64,000 nucleotides of DNA from Anisodus tanguticus (GCA_034509755.1 CM067541.1:24434501-24498500), one strand, 5' to 3'. Counted from the first letter of the stretch, positions 47,132 through 58,550 are shown. Notes: generated by a model from the letters alone, not told the origin. Translations and numbers: made by a program.

Positions 47132-47645
47132 CTTCGTCTGTCTCAAATTATTTGTCATTTTTTTGGTTTACACGTCTCTTAAGAAATACTATTAATTAGG
47201 AGGATATTTGACATACTAACCCTTATTTTTGTCTAAGCTATAATCTCTCTCCATTAAGGGACCATTTGGTAGGGGGATTTGATGTGATAGGATTATTAGT
47301 CCTGTGGGATTGGGATTATTGCATGTTTGGTTGGTGGAATAACTCCTTTGATATCCCACTCAATCACATCTATATGAGAGATCTAAAATCTGGGATAAGT
47401 TATGCCATATAGAGGGTGGGACAAGTTATCACATCCTCTCCCACCCAATCTCATCTATATGTGATAACTTATCCCTCCTGCCAAACGACCCCTAAACATT
47501 TACTCTATTTATGTGTCATCTTCATTAGTGACTAAGGGTAAAATGAAGAAAGATTAATTAATGATGCCTTAAACTTTTAAAACAACAAATAATTTGAGAC
47601 ACCTATTTTTAGTAACCACGACAAATAATTTGAGAAGGAAGGACT
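47132..47645. mobile_element. Stowaway-like MITE (interrupted)
   Basis: The left end CTTCGTCTGTCTCAAATTAT and the right end (complement of about 47620-47645, GACAAATAATTTGAGAAGGA) are inverted copies of the Stowaway-type terminus, with TA dinucleotides outside each end. It is interrupted by the Tourist-like MITE at 47258-47492. A second internal copy of AACAAATAATTTGAGACACC lies near 47584. Confidence 0.65.
47258..47492. mobile_element. Tourist-like MITE (235 bp) nested in the Stowaway-like MITE
   Basis: The termini GGGACCATTTGGTAGG and CCTGCCAAACGACCCC are inverted repeats with few mismatches, flanked by TAA on both sides (47255-47257 and 47493-47495). That is the 3-bp target duplication of PIF/Harbinger-type elements. 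There is no coding capacity. Confidence 0.8.
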
Positions 47646-48880
47646 ATATTTTAGTTACTCACGGATAAGTGAGGGAGTGTATATATATGTGCAAACATAT
47701 ACAATATATTTATTAATTTTAATATAAATATTGAATACGAGTAAATTTTCTATCAGATATACCATCGTGATTGTATTGGTCAAATTACGAACAAGTGAGT
47801 GTATTTCGAGTTGACGCGTGGCAAAAAAAGTCTAGTCAGAATCAGATCAGTGGGCATGACTCCAATCGAAGCATGTGAGATCACATCCGAGTTGGGACCA
47901 TAGTTCACCCAAGATTTAGGATAACGGTGTTAATCTGTCTTACTTCAGATTAGTCTGATCGATAGTTCGTTTGTGACTGAGCAGGATAAGTTTCACCAGT
48001 AACCGGTTCCGAGAAGTTTGGGATTAAGCACTCAAACTCTTGCTTTTTCGGCGTCGCTGCCGGAACAATCCCGCCGAAAATAATTCAATAAGATCTACGT
48101 ACTTTGCACTTTTTACTTACTCTTTTACAATTCATTATTCATATTTACTATTCTCATTATCATTACAAGCAAGTCACTTGACATTAACAAACTAATATCT
48201 AGTCATTATAATCTGCACGTCTTTGTCTTTCAAAAATAAGTTCAATTGTTATTCTAAGTTACACGATTAGGGGTAACCAATGATATCCATAGGATTACAT
48301 AAAACTGGCAAAGTGAAACTTCTATATAAATTAAATCAATAATTGATGTAGACAAGAATCAAAGAATATGTTGGAAGTGCAAGACAGATGCTGACCTCGA
48401 AATAAATAAGGAAAATTGTATCATATTTAACATGGATTTATCTTATATTCATTGACAGTATAAATGCATTTTTATATAATCAATGTAACTTAACATAGTG
48501 TAGAAGATTACTTCGACTAGTTTTCGGTTAGTACATTCTACATTCAAAGTGGTATGATAATGTAAAAAAATTATGATATCTTTTTGTAGAATTATTTATT
48601 TGAAACCCATTCAACCCACTAATTTAAATTCACATAGCGCAGGGTCGACCATTTAAGAGGAAAACACTCAATATCAAAGGTTTCTCCATTTCCTGTGCTG
48701 AAAACCTAAAACTTTTGATATATGGTGAAAAAATTTCATCGATTCAACGAAGGATGCTAATTAGGATGAGCCCCTAGTTTAGATAAAATAATAATATTAG
48801 ACATACTATTAGGAATTGTGATGAGATGGATAAGACTTCTTCATCCTTAATCATAGGTCTCGAGTTCAAACTGTTAATGT
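47646..48880. other. Intergenic, possible old element scraps
   Basis: No gene is seen. CGGCGTCGCTGCCGG near 48049 resembles the TGGCGCCGTTGCCGGGGA primer-site motif of Athila-type Gypsy elements but is imperfect. GGTCTCGAGTTCAAACT near 48857 resembles the B box of a tRNA-derived SINE, but no clear A box is found. Both are weak. Confidence 0.3.
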
Positions 48881-48945
48881 TGGGATTGGTGTTGTGAAAT
48901 TTGACCCAACATACCTTCTGAAGTATTGATTTGAATGCATAAAAA

Positions 48946-49500
48946 TGTTGGGATAAATGTCATAACATCATACCAACATCTTCAAGAAACGGTTTTGCCT
49001 TACTTCACGGTAGCCAGTAATATTTTTACTGTTAGGTAAAAATGACTTAGGCATGGTGAATTGGAGTTGTGTAAAACGTGGGAAAAAGAGTCAAAGCTTG
49101 GGAAAGAAGTCGAGTAAGGAACAAGTCAAAGGTGTTGAGATTTTCACTCCTTAATCATCTACCACAAGCTGCCCACATTTCCCTCAACCTCCACAACCGA
49201 TCAATGAGACTTTCAAGGGAACTCTCCACTATAAATAGAGAGGCCACAACAGTGAATCGATATCCAGAATCAGATTGTAAAAATATCAAGAGAGCTCTTG
49301 GGATTTCATCTCAGAAATCTAGATCACAAGTGTTGCCTGAGTGTGTCGACAACATTCTGTCCAACATTACAATTGTTGTTTAGATTCTAGATTAATTTTG
49401 TATGGAGGGATTGTCTATGTCTACATAGTTAGATTTTTCAGGCAGAAGTCATCTGCGACTTCAACTTTTAATTTCTTTCCGTTTTATATTGTAAATCTAT
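48946..49500 (+). promoter_or_regulatory. LTR-like or promoter-like segment with TATA box
   Basis: TGTTGGGAT at 48946 and CCAACA ending at 49366 could be LTR termini, and CTATAAATAGAGAGG at about 49231-49245 is a strong TATA context. No target duplication and no second copy is seen. A 101-codon frame (49078-49383) crosses the TATA box and has no recognisable motif, so I do not call it a gene. Confidence 0.3.
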
Positions 49501-49900
49501 AAACAAAGGAATTTATAATTTTGTATATAATATATATACAATACATCCGGTCATTGACCATCATAAGTTATATATATATAACTTATGAAAATTTTAAACA
49601 TTTGTGTTTTTTAAATTCCTCTGCATTTACTCTTTAAAGTTTATGTTTTGCTAAAGTGTTGTTAGTGGTGTCAGACGACATAACTGCTGACATTCGGAAA
49701 CAGAATTGGAATTCAATTTATTTTATCTCTTATTTTTACTTTAAGTAGCTTTTGTCACCCTTCACTAACTTTGGAAATGAAAAAAATTCTGATAGACATT
49801 ACTTTTCTTCAATTGCCATTATGCAGCGAGAATCCAAATTAATCGGAACTGCAAAGTGAATATCAAATACCGAATAAATACAAAAAAAGTACTACTAAAC

Positions 49901-49901
<1 letters not shown>

Positions 49902-49932
<31 letters not shown>
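49902..49932. repeat. TA dinucleotide microsatellite
   Basis: About 15 TA repeats in AT-rich DNA. The rest of 49570-50227 shows nothing else. Confidence 0.9.
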
Positions 49933-49933
<1 letters not shown>

Positions 49934-50227
49934 CCGATTTAAACTAAGAAAATGTCTTCCTATATCCTCCTAAGAAAAGTACCGGCCGGTCATTTTAATT
50001 ATATTTGGAGCGACGGGTTCAATAGAAAATGCTTCAAGTTGCACATTATATTGGCACAAGCTAATTAAGTATCAATTAATAGTGTTCATTGGAGTTTCCT
50101 GATCATGTGATTCATTCTTCTCCTTTAGTAGGTAAGAGGAGTTCTAATTTTATTTTGTATTCAACCTTTTCTTTATGCTTCTCCATTTTAATCAATGATC
50201 ATTTATTAGAAAGACATATATGATCCT

Positions 50228-50345
50228 CACACTACTAGCTAAAAATACGTGTGTTTTCAATGAATTTCTATCGAAAATATGTTCGTCAAAAACTGTTTCC
50301 ACTGGCTTTTTGGAATTTTCCATGGAAATATCCGTCGGAAAATTA
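50228..50345. mobile_element. Possible CACTA-type transposon end (fragment)
   Basis: CACACTACTAGCTAAAAATA resembles the CACTACTAGAAA terminus of En/Spm elements. It is followed by subterminal-like CCGTCGGAAAATTA near 50330. No opposite end is found, so this is a fragment at best. No other feature is visible from 50346 to 50640. Confidence 0.35.
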
Positions 50346-50639
50346 AAATATGTGTTTCTAATAGTATAACATGTTGAAGACATTTAAAAATTGTACATCC
50401 ATTATTACTCATGTTCACAGTACTTAAATATTTTCTCGTGTCTAATAATAATAGCGAGATTGAGAAAAAAGTCAACATATGTACGGATGATGTGCTAGCT
50501 AGTGATATTCTCCTAATAATATATCATGTTTATGTTTCTTAATTACCAAAAAAATCATGTTTAAATGTAGCTTCTATTTCCTGATAATATTCACGTCAAC
50601 AAATTAAATAACATGGACATATTATGTCTATGATCTCTA

Positions 50640-50780
50640 CGTTAAATGGTTATTATTGTAGAATTGTATTAATCTTCCTTGGTGAGCCTTTTTCATTAAT
50701 ACAATAAATATAGTTTGTACAATGTGAAATCCTAATACAAAAGGGATCCTATAATTACCATAATTATACAACACTAATAA
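50640..50780 (-). repeat. Putative 3' LTR of the gag-only copia element
   Basis: Directly after gag ends on the minus strand, TGTTGTATAATTATGGTAAT begins a segment with ATTAGGATTTCACATTGTA and AATGAAAAAGGC. These correspond loosely to ATTAGG...CAATTGTA and AATGAAAAGGC in the split 5' LTR. The similarity is short, so the assignment is tentative. Confidence 0.45.
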
Positions 50781-50789
50781 TTACAAATA

Positions 50790-51794
50790 TATTATTAGTC
50801 GGGTAGGGGCAGTCGGGCCGGAGGTTGGGCCTAGGAGGACGTCGGGTAGGGGGTGGAGCAACCCATGTCGGTGGGGCCCACGCAGCCCATGGCGGGTAGG
50901 CAGCCCACAACGGAGGCTGCTGCCACTGTTGCTGCTGCTATTGGTGGCTACCAGCTGGTGGGGGCTGCCTCCTGCCGCCGCTGCCACTGTTTCCGGCGCT
51001 GCCGCTGCCACCGCGGCTATTCCCAAAATTTCTTCCTCTGTTGTTATTCCGGGGACGTGAACCACGTGTCTGATCGTTGGCTTTTCGGTGGGATGAGGGG
51101 GGAGCCGAGCCTCTCGGGTCAGCATGATTGCCATCGGTGGTTACGAGAGTGACGTCGGTTGTGTTGGCATTAGTCGTTGCCCACTTTGTTTTTGAGTTTC
51201 TTCAAGGACAAGTCTCAAACTAACCTCATAGAATGGAGGAAATGGCATGCTTTGTTGGAGGATGGTAGCGACACCGTCAGAATTTTCATTCAAATCCGCA
51301 ATAAGTTGCATCATCAATCGTTGATTAGTGACCGATGCACTGACGTTGGAGAGTTGATCGGCAATCATCTTAAGTTCTTGACAATAGGCCGACGCATTAG
51401 GAAAATCGTCCTGCTGAATGGCCTGAAATTGATTTTCCATAGACAAGGCACGTTGTGTCTTATTATCATGAAAAATACTTTTCTAGCGCTTCCACATTTG
51501 TCGTGCAATGACATCAGTTTCAATTATTGTATGCAATAGATCGTTCGAGATCGTGTCATAGATCCATTGTAGGACAACCGCATTTAAGCTGGACCAAAGT
51601 TCATCATCATATTTTTCTAGAGGCTTTGATTTTGGAGGGATGATATGGTCGATGACTTTGTACACACGACAATGAATCTTAAATAATTCCGCCCAAGATG
51701 AATACTGAACCTTTTCCATCTCAAGAGTTATGGGAATGAAATTCTTGATGTTGTTAAATGCAAGAGTAGGATGGAATTTAGGTTGTTTAGCCAT
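50790..51794 (-). pseudogene. Copia gag (Ale-like), single internal stop then frameshift
   Basis: The ATG at 51794 starts MAKQPKFHPTLAFNNIKN, then VQYSSWAELFKIH and LQWIYDTISNDLLHTIIETD. It reads in frame to a TAG at 51483-51485 and continues beyond as FHDNKTQRALSMENQF, then NASAYCQELKMIADQL and PPFYEVSLRLVLEETQKQ to about 51141. After a frameshift a basic, Gly-rich tail (RGRNFGNSRGGSGSAGNSG) and a Pro/Trp-rich end follow. It is nearly full-length gag, paralogous to 39361-40195. No protease, integrase or RT follows: LTR-like sequence begins at once. Confidence 0.85.
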
Positions 51795-51879
51795 TGAAGA
51801 TTGGAGAGGAAAGTCGGAGAAAGAAGGAGGAGGGCTGCCGAGGCGGGGTGGACGACGGCTTTGGGAGAAAAAATTAGGG

Positions 51880-51895
51880 TTTGGCTTATGATACC
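51880..51895 (-). promoter_or_regulatory. Primer-binding-site-like sequence of the gag-only copia element
   Basis: The minus strand reads ATGGTATCATAAGCC between the LTR end and gag. Copia elements commonly use TGGTATCAGAGC, complementary to initiator Met tRNA, and this differs by one substitution and one insertion. Confidence 0.6.
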
Positions 51896-51957
51896 ATAAA
51901 AAAATATGTTCCCTGCCTTTTCATTGATTATTGTGTATAATATCTATAGTGTTACAT
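51890..51957 (-). repeat. 5' LTR of the gag-only copia element, piece adjoining gag
   Basis: This is the U5-side end of the LTR next to the primer-binding site. The rest is displaced to 57145-57290 by the Gypsy insertion; rejoining the two pieces at the TACAT duplication gives a plausible LTR of about 200 bp. Confidence 0.6.
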
Positions 51958-54900
51958 TGTTGACACCCAATTTTGTCCCTCTTTTTTTATTGTTTATTTG
52001 CAATTTTTATATATATATTTCAATTCGAGTTCAAAGACCGTAAAAAATCAGATTTCAATTCGGGTTCAAAGACTGTAATTTCAATCGGATCGAATCCTGG
52101 TAAAAAATCAGATTTCAATTCGGGTTCAAAGACTGTAAATTCAAGTTTGTTTGTTCTTCGTTTTGGTTACGAATCACCCCTTTCGTTTCTTAATTCCAAT
52201 CCGAAGATACCCCTTTTTTGTTCTTAGATTTCCGAATCCAAAAATGCTACTTTTAGCCTTTAATTTTGCAATCTGAAAATTCCATTTCATTCCTCATATT
52301 TTTCGCGCAATATGGGTTTGATTTGACTCCGGGTCGGGTCGGGTCGGGGGTTGGGTCGGATTTCCAGAAATAGAATTCAATTCTATTTTTCGGGTTGAAA
52401 AATCATAATTCGGTAATCAAAAAAATCAGAATTCTGAAAAATATTTTCGAGCGGATTCGACGATTCGAGACAACGCCTCGGTTCGCTACCCGAAAAAGGT
52501 CAGTAAACTCCTATTTTATCTCTCATTTTGAGCATGCTTAACATTATGTTTTTGTTGAAAATTAGCCTAGGATTATGTGGGGGTAGTCTCGGGTATGTCT
52601 AATTTCATTTTCGGGTTTATACGTATATTCGTAGATTAATTTCTGATTGGTTATTTAAATGATGCTTTGTTTGGTATTGTTATGATGGACGATTGGTGAA
52701 TTAATTACTATTAGTTTGTTCTAAGATGTTGGTTTTGTCTTAAAATGTTGGTTGAGATTAGTATGGGCTTAGAAAGAAACTATGGTTGGTGAAATGTGCT
52801 TGTGATACTTAGCTGAGTATTTATGCCTAAATATGTTGTGATTTGTGCGATCCAAGCATGGTTTCAATATTCGTTTATTAAAGATGATGATTAGCTAAGT
52901 CCCTACATTTGGTTGAGTTTATTTTAAATGGTGATTTGTTATACTCAAAATTTACTTAGTAACCATAATGATAATGTTATGTTGCGGTTTAGAAATATCA
53001 GTACGTTTGATGTAGAGTCTAAATGTTTGTGTATTTAGTTTGAGTCAAAATGGTTATGTCTATTTGAAAATGCTATGTTATTTGATTATTTATCAATTCC
53101 TATTTTTATGTGATTGTCAAACTAGTCGTATAATATCTTATCTAGCTAAAGTCGTGATGCTCATAATTTTTTAAGTTGATTGAGTTTGTAAGGTAGAAAT
53201 GATCTTAGTACGTCGTGTTGTTATTGAGATGACCAAATTTATTCTAATGCACTCCTTCTATTTCGTTAAGTTGTATGTAAATATGGAAATAAATTTGTTA
53301 AGGTTTGTTTTTCTCTGATCCAAAGCAGACTCTTCTTTCTTATTTGAACATGAATTTGTCTATGTGTGCATAGTATTTTACTTATTCACATGCGATATCA
53401 TTTATGTGATTTTCAATTGTAATATGTATTTTTCCACTCTTTGTGTACAACCTGTGGGTCTGTGGCCCATCTCACATTATTCCTTCGCCATCAAAGTATG
53501 GCATAAATAAAGAATCAAGAACATATTACTTTCAGGAATCATCTATTTATATTCTTGATATATCTATATTTTTCTTCTACTAATTCTTTTCCTTTCTTTT
53601 ATTTACATGAAATGCATCGGGAGCAACGAAGAGTCTCGTTACGAGACTCATCGTAACTTTGCCAAACAAAACCCGCGTCTATGTTACTTGCATTCTCCGG
53701 CCTCGGAACTTCAAAACAAATAGGGTGCGATGATATCGCCATCCGCCCTAGTCGCTGCCCTATTTATTGTCTAGTTTGTCTTTCATTTATTCGGATTGTA
53801 ATAATTATTTAATTCCGTACTGTCATTAGAATGCTTAGAATAAGTAGGCCGCGAATAGATGAATGAATAGGATAGTTTAATTGCCGTTAGTTTATTTCTT
53901 AGCCTCGGTTAATTTGGAAACCCCTTGCTAGCTTTATTTGTTTAGGCGGCTCATGCATGTTCCAAACTTAGACACTAGTTATTTTATTTTAGGCTCGTTA
54001 CGCATGTTTTAATCTCTTTCAAATCAATTTGGCCATCTTTTACTCACCTTTTTTAAATCCTAAAAATATGGTTTGCGTTTTATCCGATTTGTAATAATGA
54101 AAGATTTCCATAAAATCATCTCTTCACATTATAAATAAAAATTGATTTCTTCTATTACCAAATCGCCAAATACGTATTTTTGTAAATAAATAAATTTTAC
54201 ATCTATTTTTATGAACAATGTCATATAAATGCATACTTTTCTCAACTCTACATGTATTTTATAAATAATGTTTTACAAATGTATGCTTTTATTACATGTA
54301 TTCTAAATAACGCATGCCCTTTTTCCAAAATAAACTTTACATATATCTAAAAAGGCATACTTCATGTGTATTTTATAAATAATGCATATTTTTCAGCAAA
54401 ATCAAATTCTACATGCAAACGCATACTTTTTATCAAAATAAATTTACATGCATCGTGTAAAAATGCCATACAAGTGCATGCACCTTTTTTAAGAATCATT
54501 CTACCTTCATCTTATAAATCATGTCTCACAAATGCACGCTTTTTCAATCTTACATACACTTTATAAGTTATGCCATGCGATAAATACTTTTACTAACAAA
54601 TCCATTTTATATGTATTTTTATAAACAATGCCATTTGGCAAAAATGCATCTTTTAAATCAATTATTTGCAATATCCTTTCCTTAATCTTCATACATTTAA
54701 ACATACATTTTCAGCATAATAAATAAACTAGGTTTGAACGGACAACCGCAAGTTAGCGGATCTTAAATGATGCATAATCCCTTCCCTTTAGAATAATAAA
54801 GAATCCTTATTCAGAATCTCATAATTTCATACACCATAAATCGGAATTATTTTGTAGCATTCATGTTAATATTTAGGTGTCCTAATTCACCGTAAAATAA

Positions 54901-55004
54901 ATTAGGTGGCGACTCCAAAAACAATCCTTAGAAGCTTTTTAATTTTAAACGCACAGGGGATTCGGCCGGATGCCGATGCCGGGTTAAAAATGGCGCGCTC
55001 AGCA
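51958..55004 (+). repeat. Gypsy 5' LTR (about 3.05 kb)
   Basis: It starts TGTTGACACCCAATTTTGTC and ends CAGCA directly before the primer-binding site. GGGTCGGGTCGG repeats lie near 52333 and a direct repeat of AAAAAATCAGATTTCAATTC occurs at 52043 and 52100. The distal 400 bp (54610-55004) recur at 56741-57144. Many short AT-rich repeats with ACATGTATTTTATAAATAAT lie at 54220-54600. Confidence 0.88.
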
Positions 55005-55022
55005 TGGCGAATCCGTTGGGGA
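55005..55022 (+). promoter_or_regulatory. Gypsy primer-binding site
   Basis: TGGCGAATCCGTTGGGGA follows the LTR end with no gap. It resembles the TGGCGAC-type sites of Tat/Ogre elements, thought to be primed by an arginine tRNA. The tRNA identity is from recall. Confidence 0.65.
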
Positions 55023-56228
55023 TATTCAGGTTCTTAACCATAGCAAATCCAGGTTAATTATTATTGCGCTTTATTTTGCTCCTTATTTGATCTACTGCTT
55101 TAAATTGTTTCCTTTTTGAAAATTTGTATGTTTAACTGCTTTAATTGCTACTTTCTTTACTGCTTTTCTTAAATTGTCATTCCGCTCATATTTCTTCCAC
55201 TTCGTAAAATTGACACTATCACACATAACACGCAAGGTGTGTTTCGCGCACCCGCAAAATTTTCTTTCAAGTTTTCCAATTTTAGGAGAGTTGGCGTATG
55301 CGTGGAGTGTCCGGACCATCCGGTGGCCGTGTAGCCTTCTCACTCGAGTAGTCCGCTCGGGAACCTTGGGTCTATTTAGCCAAATCTTAGAAAAACTTAG
55401 GATAAAGCTATACCACCATTTATCTTAAGTCATGCATGCACCTTAGGTGGTTCGATCCTTGGTATCGACTCCACAATTAAGAAATCCACCAATTGTCGAC
55501 GGGTCTCACAACCCAATGACCAATCAGCATATTATGTGTAGCATGATAATAATAGACGAATCCAAGCCTAATCATGACATGCTAAAATTGGAAAATGCAC
55601 GTTCATTTTGTCTTCATTTCTAACAAAAGCATTACCATTTAACAATTTGGATCAATCTATCGTAATCTCACATATTTGGCATTTAGGCTCACCTCTGGCA
55701 TAAGAAAGGCTTCATGCATGTTAGGACGCGCATTAATTTCCATACAATCTGCTTGCTATTTTGTTGCTTTCACTCTGTGCATATTATTTGAAGCAATAAT
55801 TACTCACTTTATACTAACTTGGTTTTCATCATTTTTAGAAGGTTTATCTTTGCCTAATTTATTTCCCCAAAAGGTTGATTCGTGTTGACTGAAACTGGCG
55901 AAACACCCTTACTTCACAAGATCAAAGGCACGATCATCCAGCAAAATGACTGATTCAGAACAAAATGATCCAGTATCCTTCACAACTCATTTTGGCTCGG
56001 AGACCCAACCATTTGGGATGCAGAGCAGGGAGATGTTTTGGAAAATTGGACACGTGCCCCGACCCTATTTCTCCGAGAAGTTTTGAAGAAATTGCATTAG
56101 TACTTTATGAAACAATGCGATTCAAATTGAGGCCTGAATCGCATCTATGAATTTTAATGTGTTTTGCCTCCACCTTTTGAAAGCTTAAATGACAAATCCA
56201 CATTGCTTTTGCTATTTTAAAATTTATT
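55023..56228 (+). other. Gypsy leader / remnant of gag region, no intact domain
   Basis: No gag, zinc knuckle or protease can be read in any frame. A frame MTDSEQNDPVSFTTHFGSET near 55946 runs about 50 codons and has no assignment. TTTTCTTTTCTCTTTCAG at 56241-56258, just beyond this stretch, looks like a 3' splice site. Ogre-type elements are known to splice an intron ahead of RT. Confidence 0.5.
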
Positions 56229-56258
56229 TTGTTTAATAATTTTCTTTTCTCTTTCAGC

Positions 56259-56513
56259 ATGCAAACTAATAAATCTGTCGACAATGTGAATGTGACATGT
56301 AATAAAACAAGCAAACAAAATCCAAACAACGAACAAGACTTCGAAGAATATGAGGAAGACTCACAGCCGAAAGAATTGACAGAAGAATTGGAGCATTTTG
56401 AGAGTAAGCCAAAGCCAAATTTAGATGAAACGGAGGCAGTAAATTTGGGAGATGCAAAGTATGTGAAGGAAACAAGAATCAACGTCCATCTGAGCACCAC
56501 ACAAAAGAAATAA
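56259..56513 (+). pseudogene. Gypsy pol linker upstream of RT
   Basis: MQTNKSVDNV leads to an acidic stretch (EEYEEDSQPKEL), then PKPNLDETEAVNLGD and KETRINVHLS. These match the segment just before RT in Tat/Ogre pol. The frame stops at 56513, where the family continues into the RT domain. Confidence 0.75.
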
Positions 56514-56745
56514 CTGGCGGATCTTTTGAGCAATATATTGACGTATTTGCTTGGTCTTATGATGATATACCAGGTCTGAGCACATATATTGTTTCGCATA
56601 GATTGCCTATTGATCCATCCTGCCCTCCGGTGAAACAAAAACCAAGGAAAATCAAGTCTGATTTGAGTTTAAAATTCAAGGAAGAAGTTTCCAAGAAATT
56701 CGATGCGAAGGTCATTCGAGTCACAAGATACCCCACTCGGCTGGC
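56514..56745 (+). pseudogene. Gypsy reverse transcriptase N-terminal scrap
   Basis: After a stop and a frameshift it reads YIDVFAWSYDDIPGLSTYIV, then HRLPIDPSCPPVKQKPRKI and VTRYPTRLA. This is the conserved start of Tat/Ogre RT. Homology ends exactly where 3' LTR sequence begins (about 56745), so the palm with YVDD, RNase H and integrase are gone. Confidence 0.88.
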
Positions 56746-57144
56746 CATTTTATATGTATTTTTATAAACAATGCCATTTGGCAAAAATGCATCTTTTAAA
56801 TCAATTATTTGCAATATCCTTTCCTTAAACTTCATACCTTTTAAACATACATTTTCAGCATAATAAATAACCTAGGTTTGAACAGACAACCGCAAGTTAG
56901 CGGATCTTAAAGGATGCCTAATCTCTTTCCTTTAGAATAATAAAGAACCCTTATACATAATCTCATAATTTCATAGACCATAAATCGGAGTTATTTTGTA
57001 GCATTCATGCTAATATTTAGGTGTCCTAATTCACCGTAAAATAAATTAGGTGGCGACTCCAAAAACAAGCCTTAGAAGCTTTTTAATTTTAAACGCACAG
57101 GGATTTGGCCAGGTGTTGACGCCAGGTTAAATACGTCGCGCACA
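56741..57144 (+). repeat. Gypsy 3' LTR, distal part only
   Basis: This is collinear with 54610-55004, with a few small differences, and ends at the TACAT duplication. Confidence 0.9.
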
Positions 57145-57290
57145 TACATAATTAATTACATGGCTACAAACTAGATAACTAATCTTCCTAATTACAATTG
57201 GAATATAAATTTACCTAATATGAAAGATATAAAAGATATGGTAATATTCTATCAGATTTAATGGAAGCTCACATTTGGAGGTGAATGTTT
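57145..57290 (-). repeat. 5' LTR of the gag-only copia element, displaced piece
   Basis: It lies beyond the Gypsy element and starts with the duplicated TACAT. On the minus strand it reads TCTGATAGAATATTACCATA, then an AATTGTAATTAGGAAGATTA stretch, typical in composition of short Ale LTRs. The outer limit is uncertain. Confidence 0.5.
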
Positions 57291-57696
57291 TGCAATTGCA
57301 CTATTTTAGTTCTATTTTTACTGTCTGATACAGTCTTTTGACATGCAATTTCTGCTACTTTCTGTCTATTTATGGTATTTAGTGTAATTTTTTTATATTG
57401 CAATTTCTAAAATTTGAGATGATCTTTTCTGGTATTCTGATTAAATGGTTTTCTTTCACAGTTTTCATTAAATTTAATAGTCAAAGTTTATTAAATATTT
57501 TACAAAGACCTAAAGTGCTTAGTTTTAAAGATTATGCGTTATGAATGCTAATAATTTTAAGTTAATGAGTTCTTCTTTCAATCAAATAGCTATTTCAACG
57601 ATTTTCATGTTTGTAGTTCGAAAGGAAGAGGATCCCAGAAAATCTATTTGAACCTAAATCTTCCTAAATTTTCTATTTCAATCAAAGGTCTCTTAC
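57291..57696. other. AT-rich stretch, no feature seen
   Basis: No coding motif or repeat terminus was recognised between the copia LTR piece and the hAT element. Confidence 0.5.
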
Positions 57697-58067
57697 TAGG
57701 TGTAGGGGTGACTAGTGGACCGGGCCGGGGCGAGCCGGGACCAGTTCCGGCGGGATTAGCGGGTCGGGATTGGCGGGACAGGAATAGGTCCCGTCCCATC
57801 CCACATCCTGTCGAAAGGGGGACGGGTTTTGGGGGCGGGGCGAGTCGGGTCAGTAGAGGGATTTTTTAAAACACTTAATTTTAAAAAAAAAATTAAACAC
57901 TTCAATAATTGAACAAGATAGTGTAATAAAAACATTTCAATGTTGTTTTTGTGCCTCTTTTATTATTTAATAGAAATATAATTTTTTTGTAATACAATTT
58001 CAAAATTGCAACTTTGTTTCTTTGTTCAAAAGTTATAAATCACATAGTAAAATTGCAATTAAAAAAA

Positions 58068-58550
58068 TTACATAGTTAACCATATTTTTTCTAATTTCTT
58101 CACAATGTCTTGAGGATCTTCGGTTGGAATTGGAAGTTGTTGGTCAAATTGATCGACGTCGCTTCTTGTTCCCTCGGACAAGATTTCATTATAGTTGTAG
58201 TAGTCTTCTTCGTTGATATCTGGTTGACTGCACCTTCTATGCTCTGCTCGAATCCAATCTCTGAATAGAACTGAAATCTCCAAGGTGTCTCCCACCAATG
58301 AATGTCTGTGCACTCCTATTTGAAATCTTCCAGCAGAAAAAGCACTTTCAGACGTTGTTGATGATGCTTGAATGTTCAACACATCTAGGGCCATCTTTGA
58401 TAGTGTCAGAAATGTCTTCACGTTCTCCCTCCAGTATCTCAGCAAGTCTTCACGTCCATCTTCATTGACAATTAATTCGTACGGTACAACACCCTGCAAA
58501 ACATAAACATCAAATTCACTAACTTGTGAAGAAGTTGAACTACTAAACAT
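58068..58550 (-). pseudogene. hAT transposase C-terminal dimerisation domain
   Basis: The minus strand reads LLRYWRENVKTFLTLSKMAL, then IQASSTTSESAFSAGRFQI and SVLFRDWIRAEHR, the hAT C-terminal (Dimer_Tnp_hAT) signature with the S-x-x-S-E-x-x-F-S core. An acidic tail (QPDINEEDYYNYNEIL, then PTEDPQDIVKKLEKIW) runs to 58068. Upstream of about 58550 the frame looks non-homologous. Confidence 0.9.

Larger units (their letters stand above)
51958..57144 (+). mobile_element. Tat/Ogre-like Gypsy element, internally deleted (5187 bp)
   Basis: TGTTGACACC at the left end and GCGCACA at the right are flanked by a perfect 5-bp duplication TACAT (51953-51957 and 57145-57149). The order is 5' LTR (51958-55004), primer-binding site, leader, a short pol-linker and RT scrap, then only the last 400 bp of the 3' LTR. 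One large deletion fuses RT to the 3' LTR at about 56745. Confidence 0.92.

Noticed and set aside
56105..56638. Minus-strand frame of 177 codons
   Set aside because: It lies antisense to the recognisable Gypsy pol linker and RT scrap and is a shadow of them.
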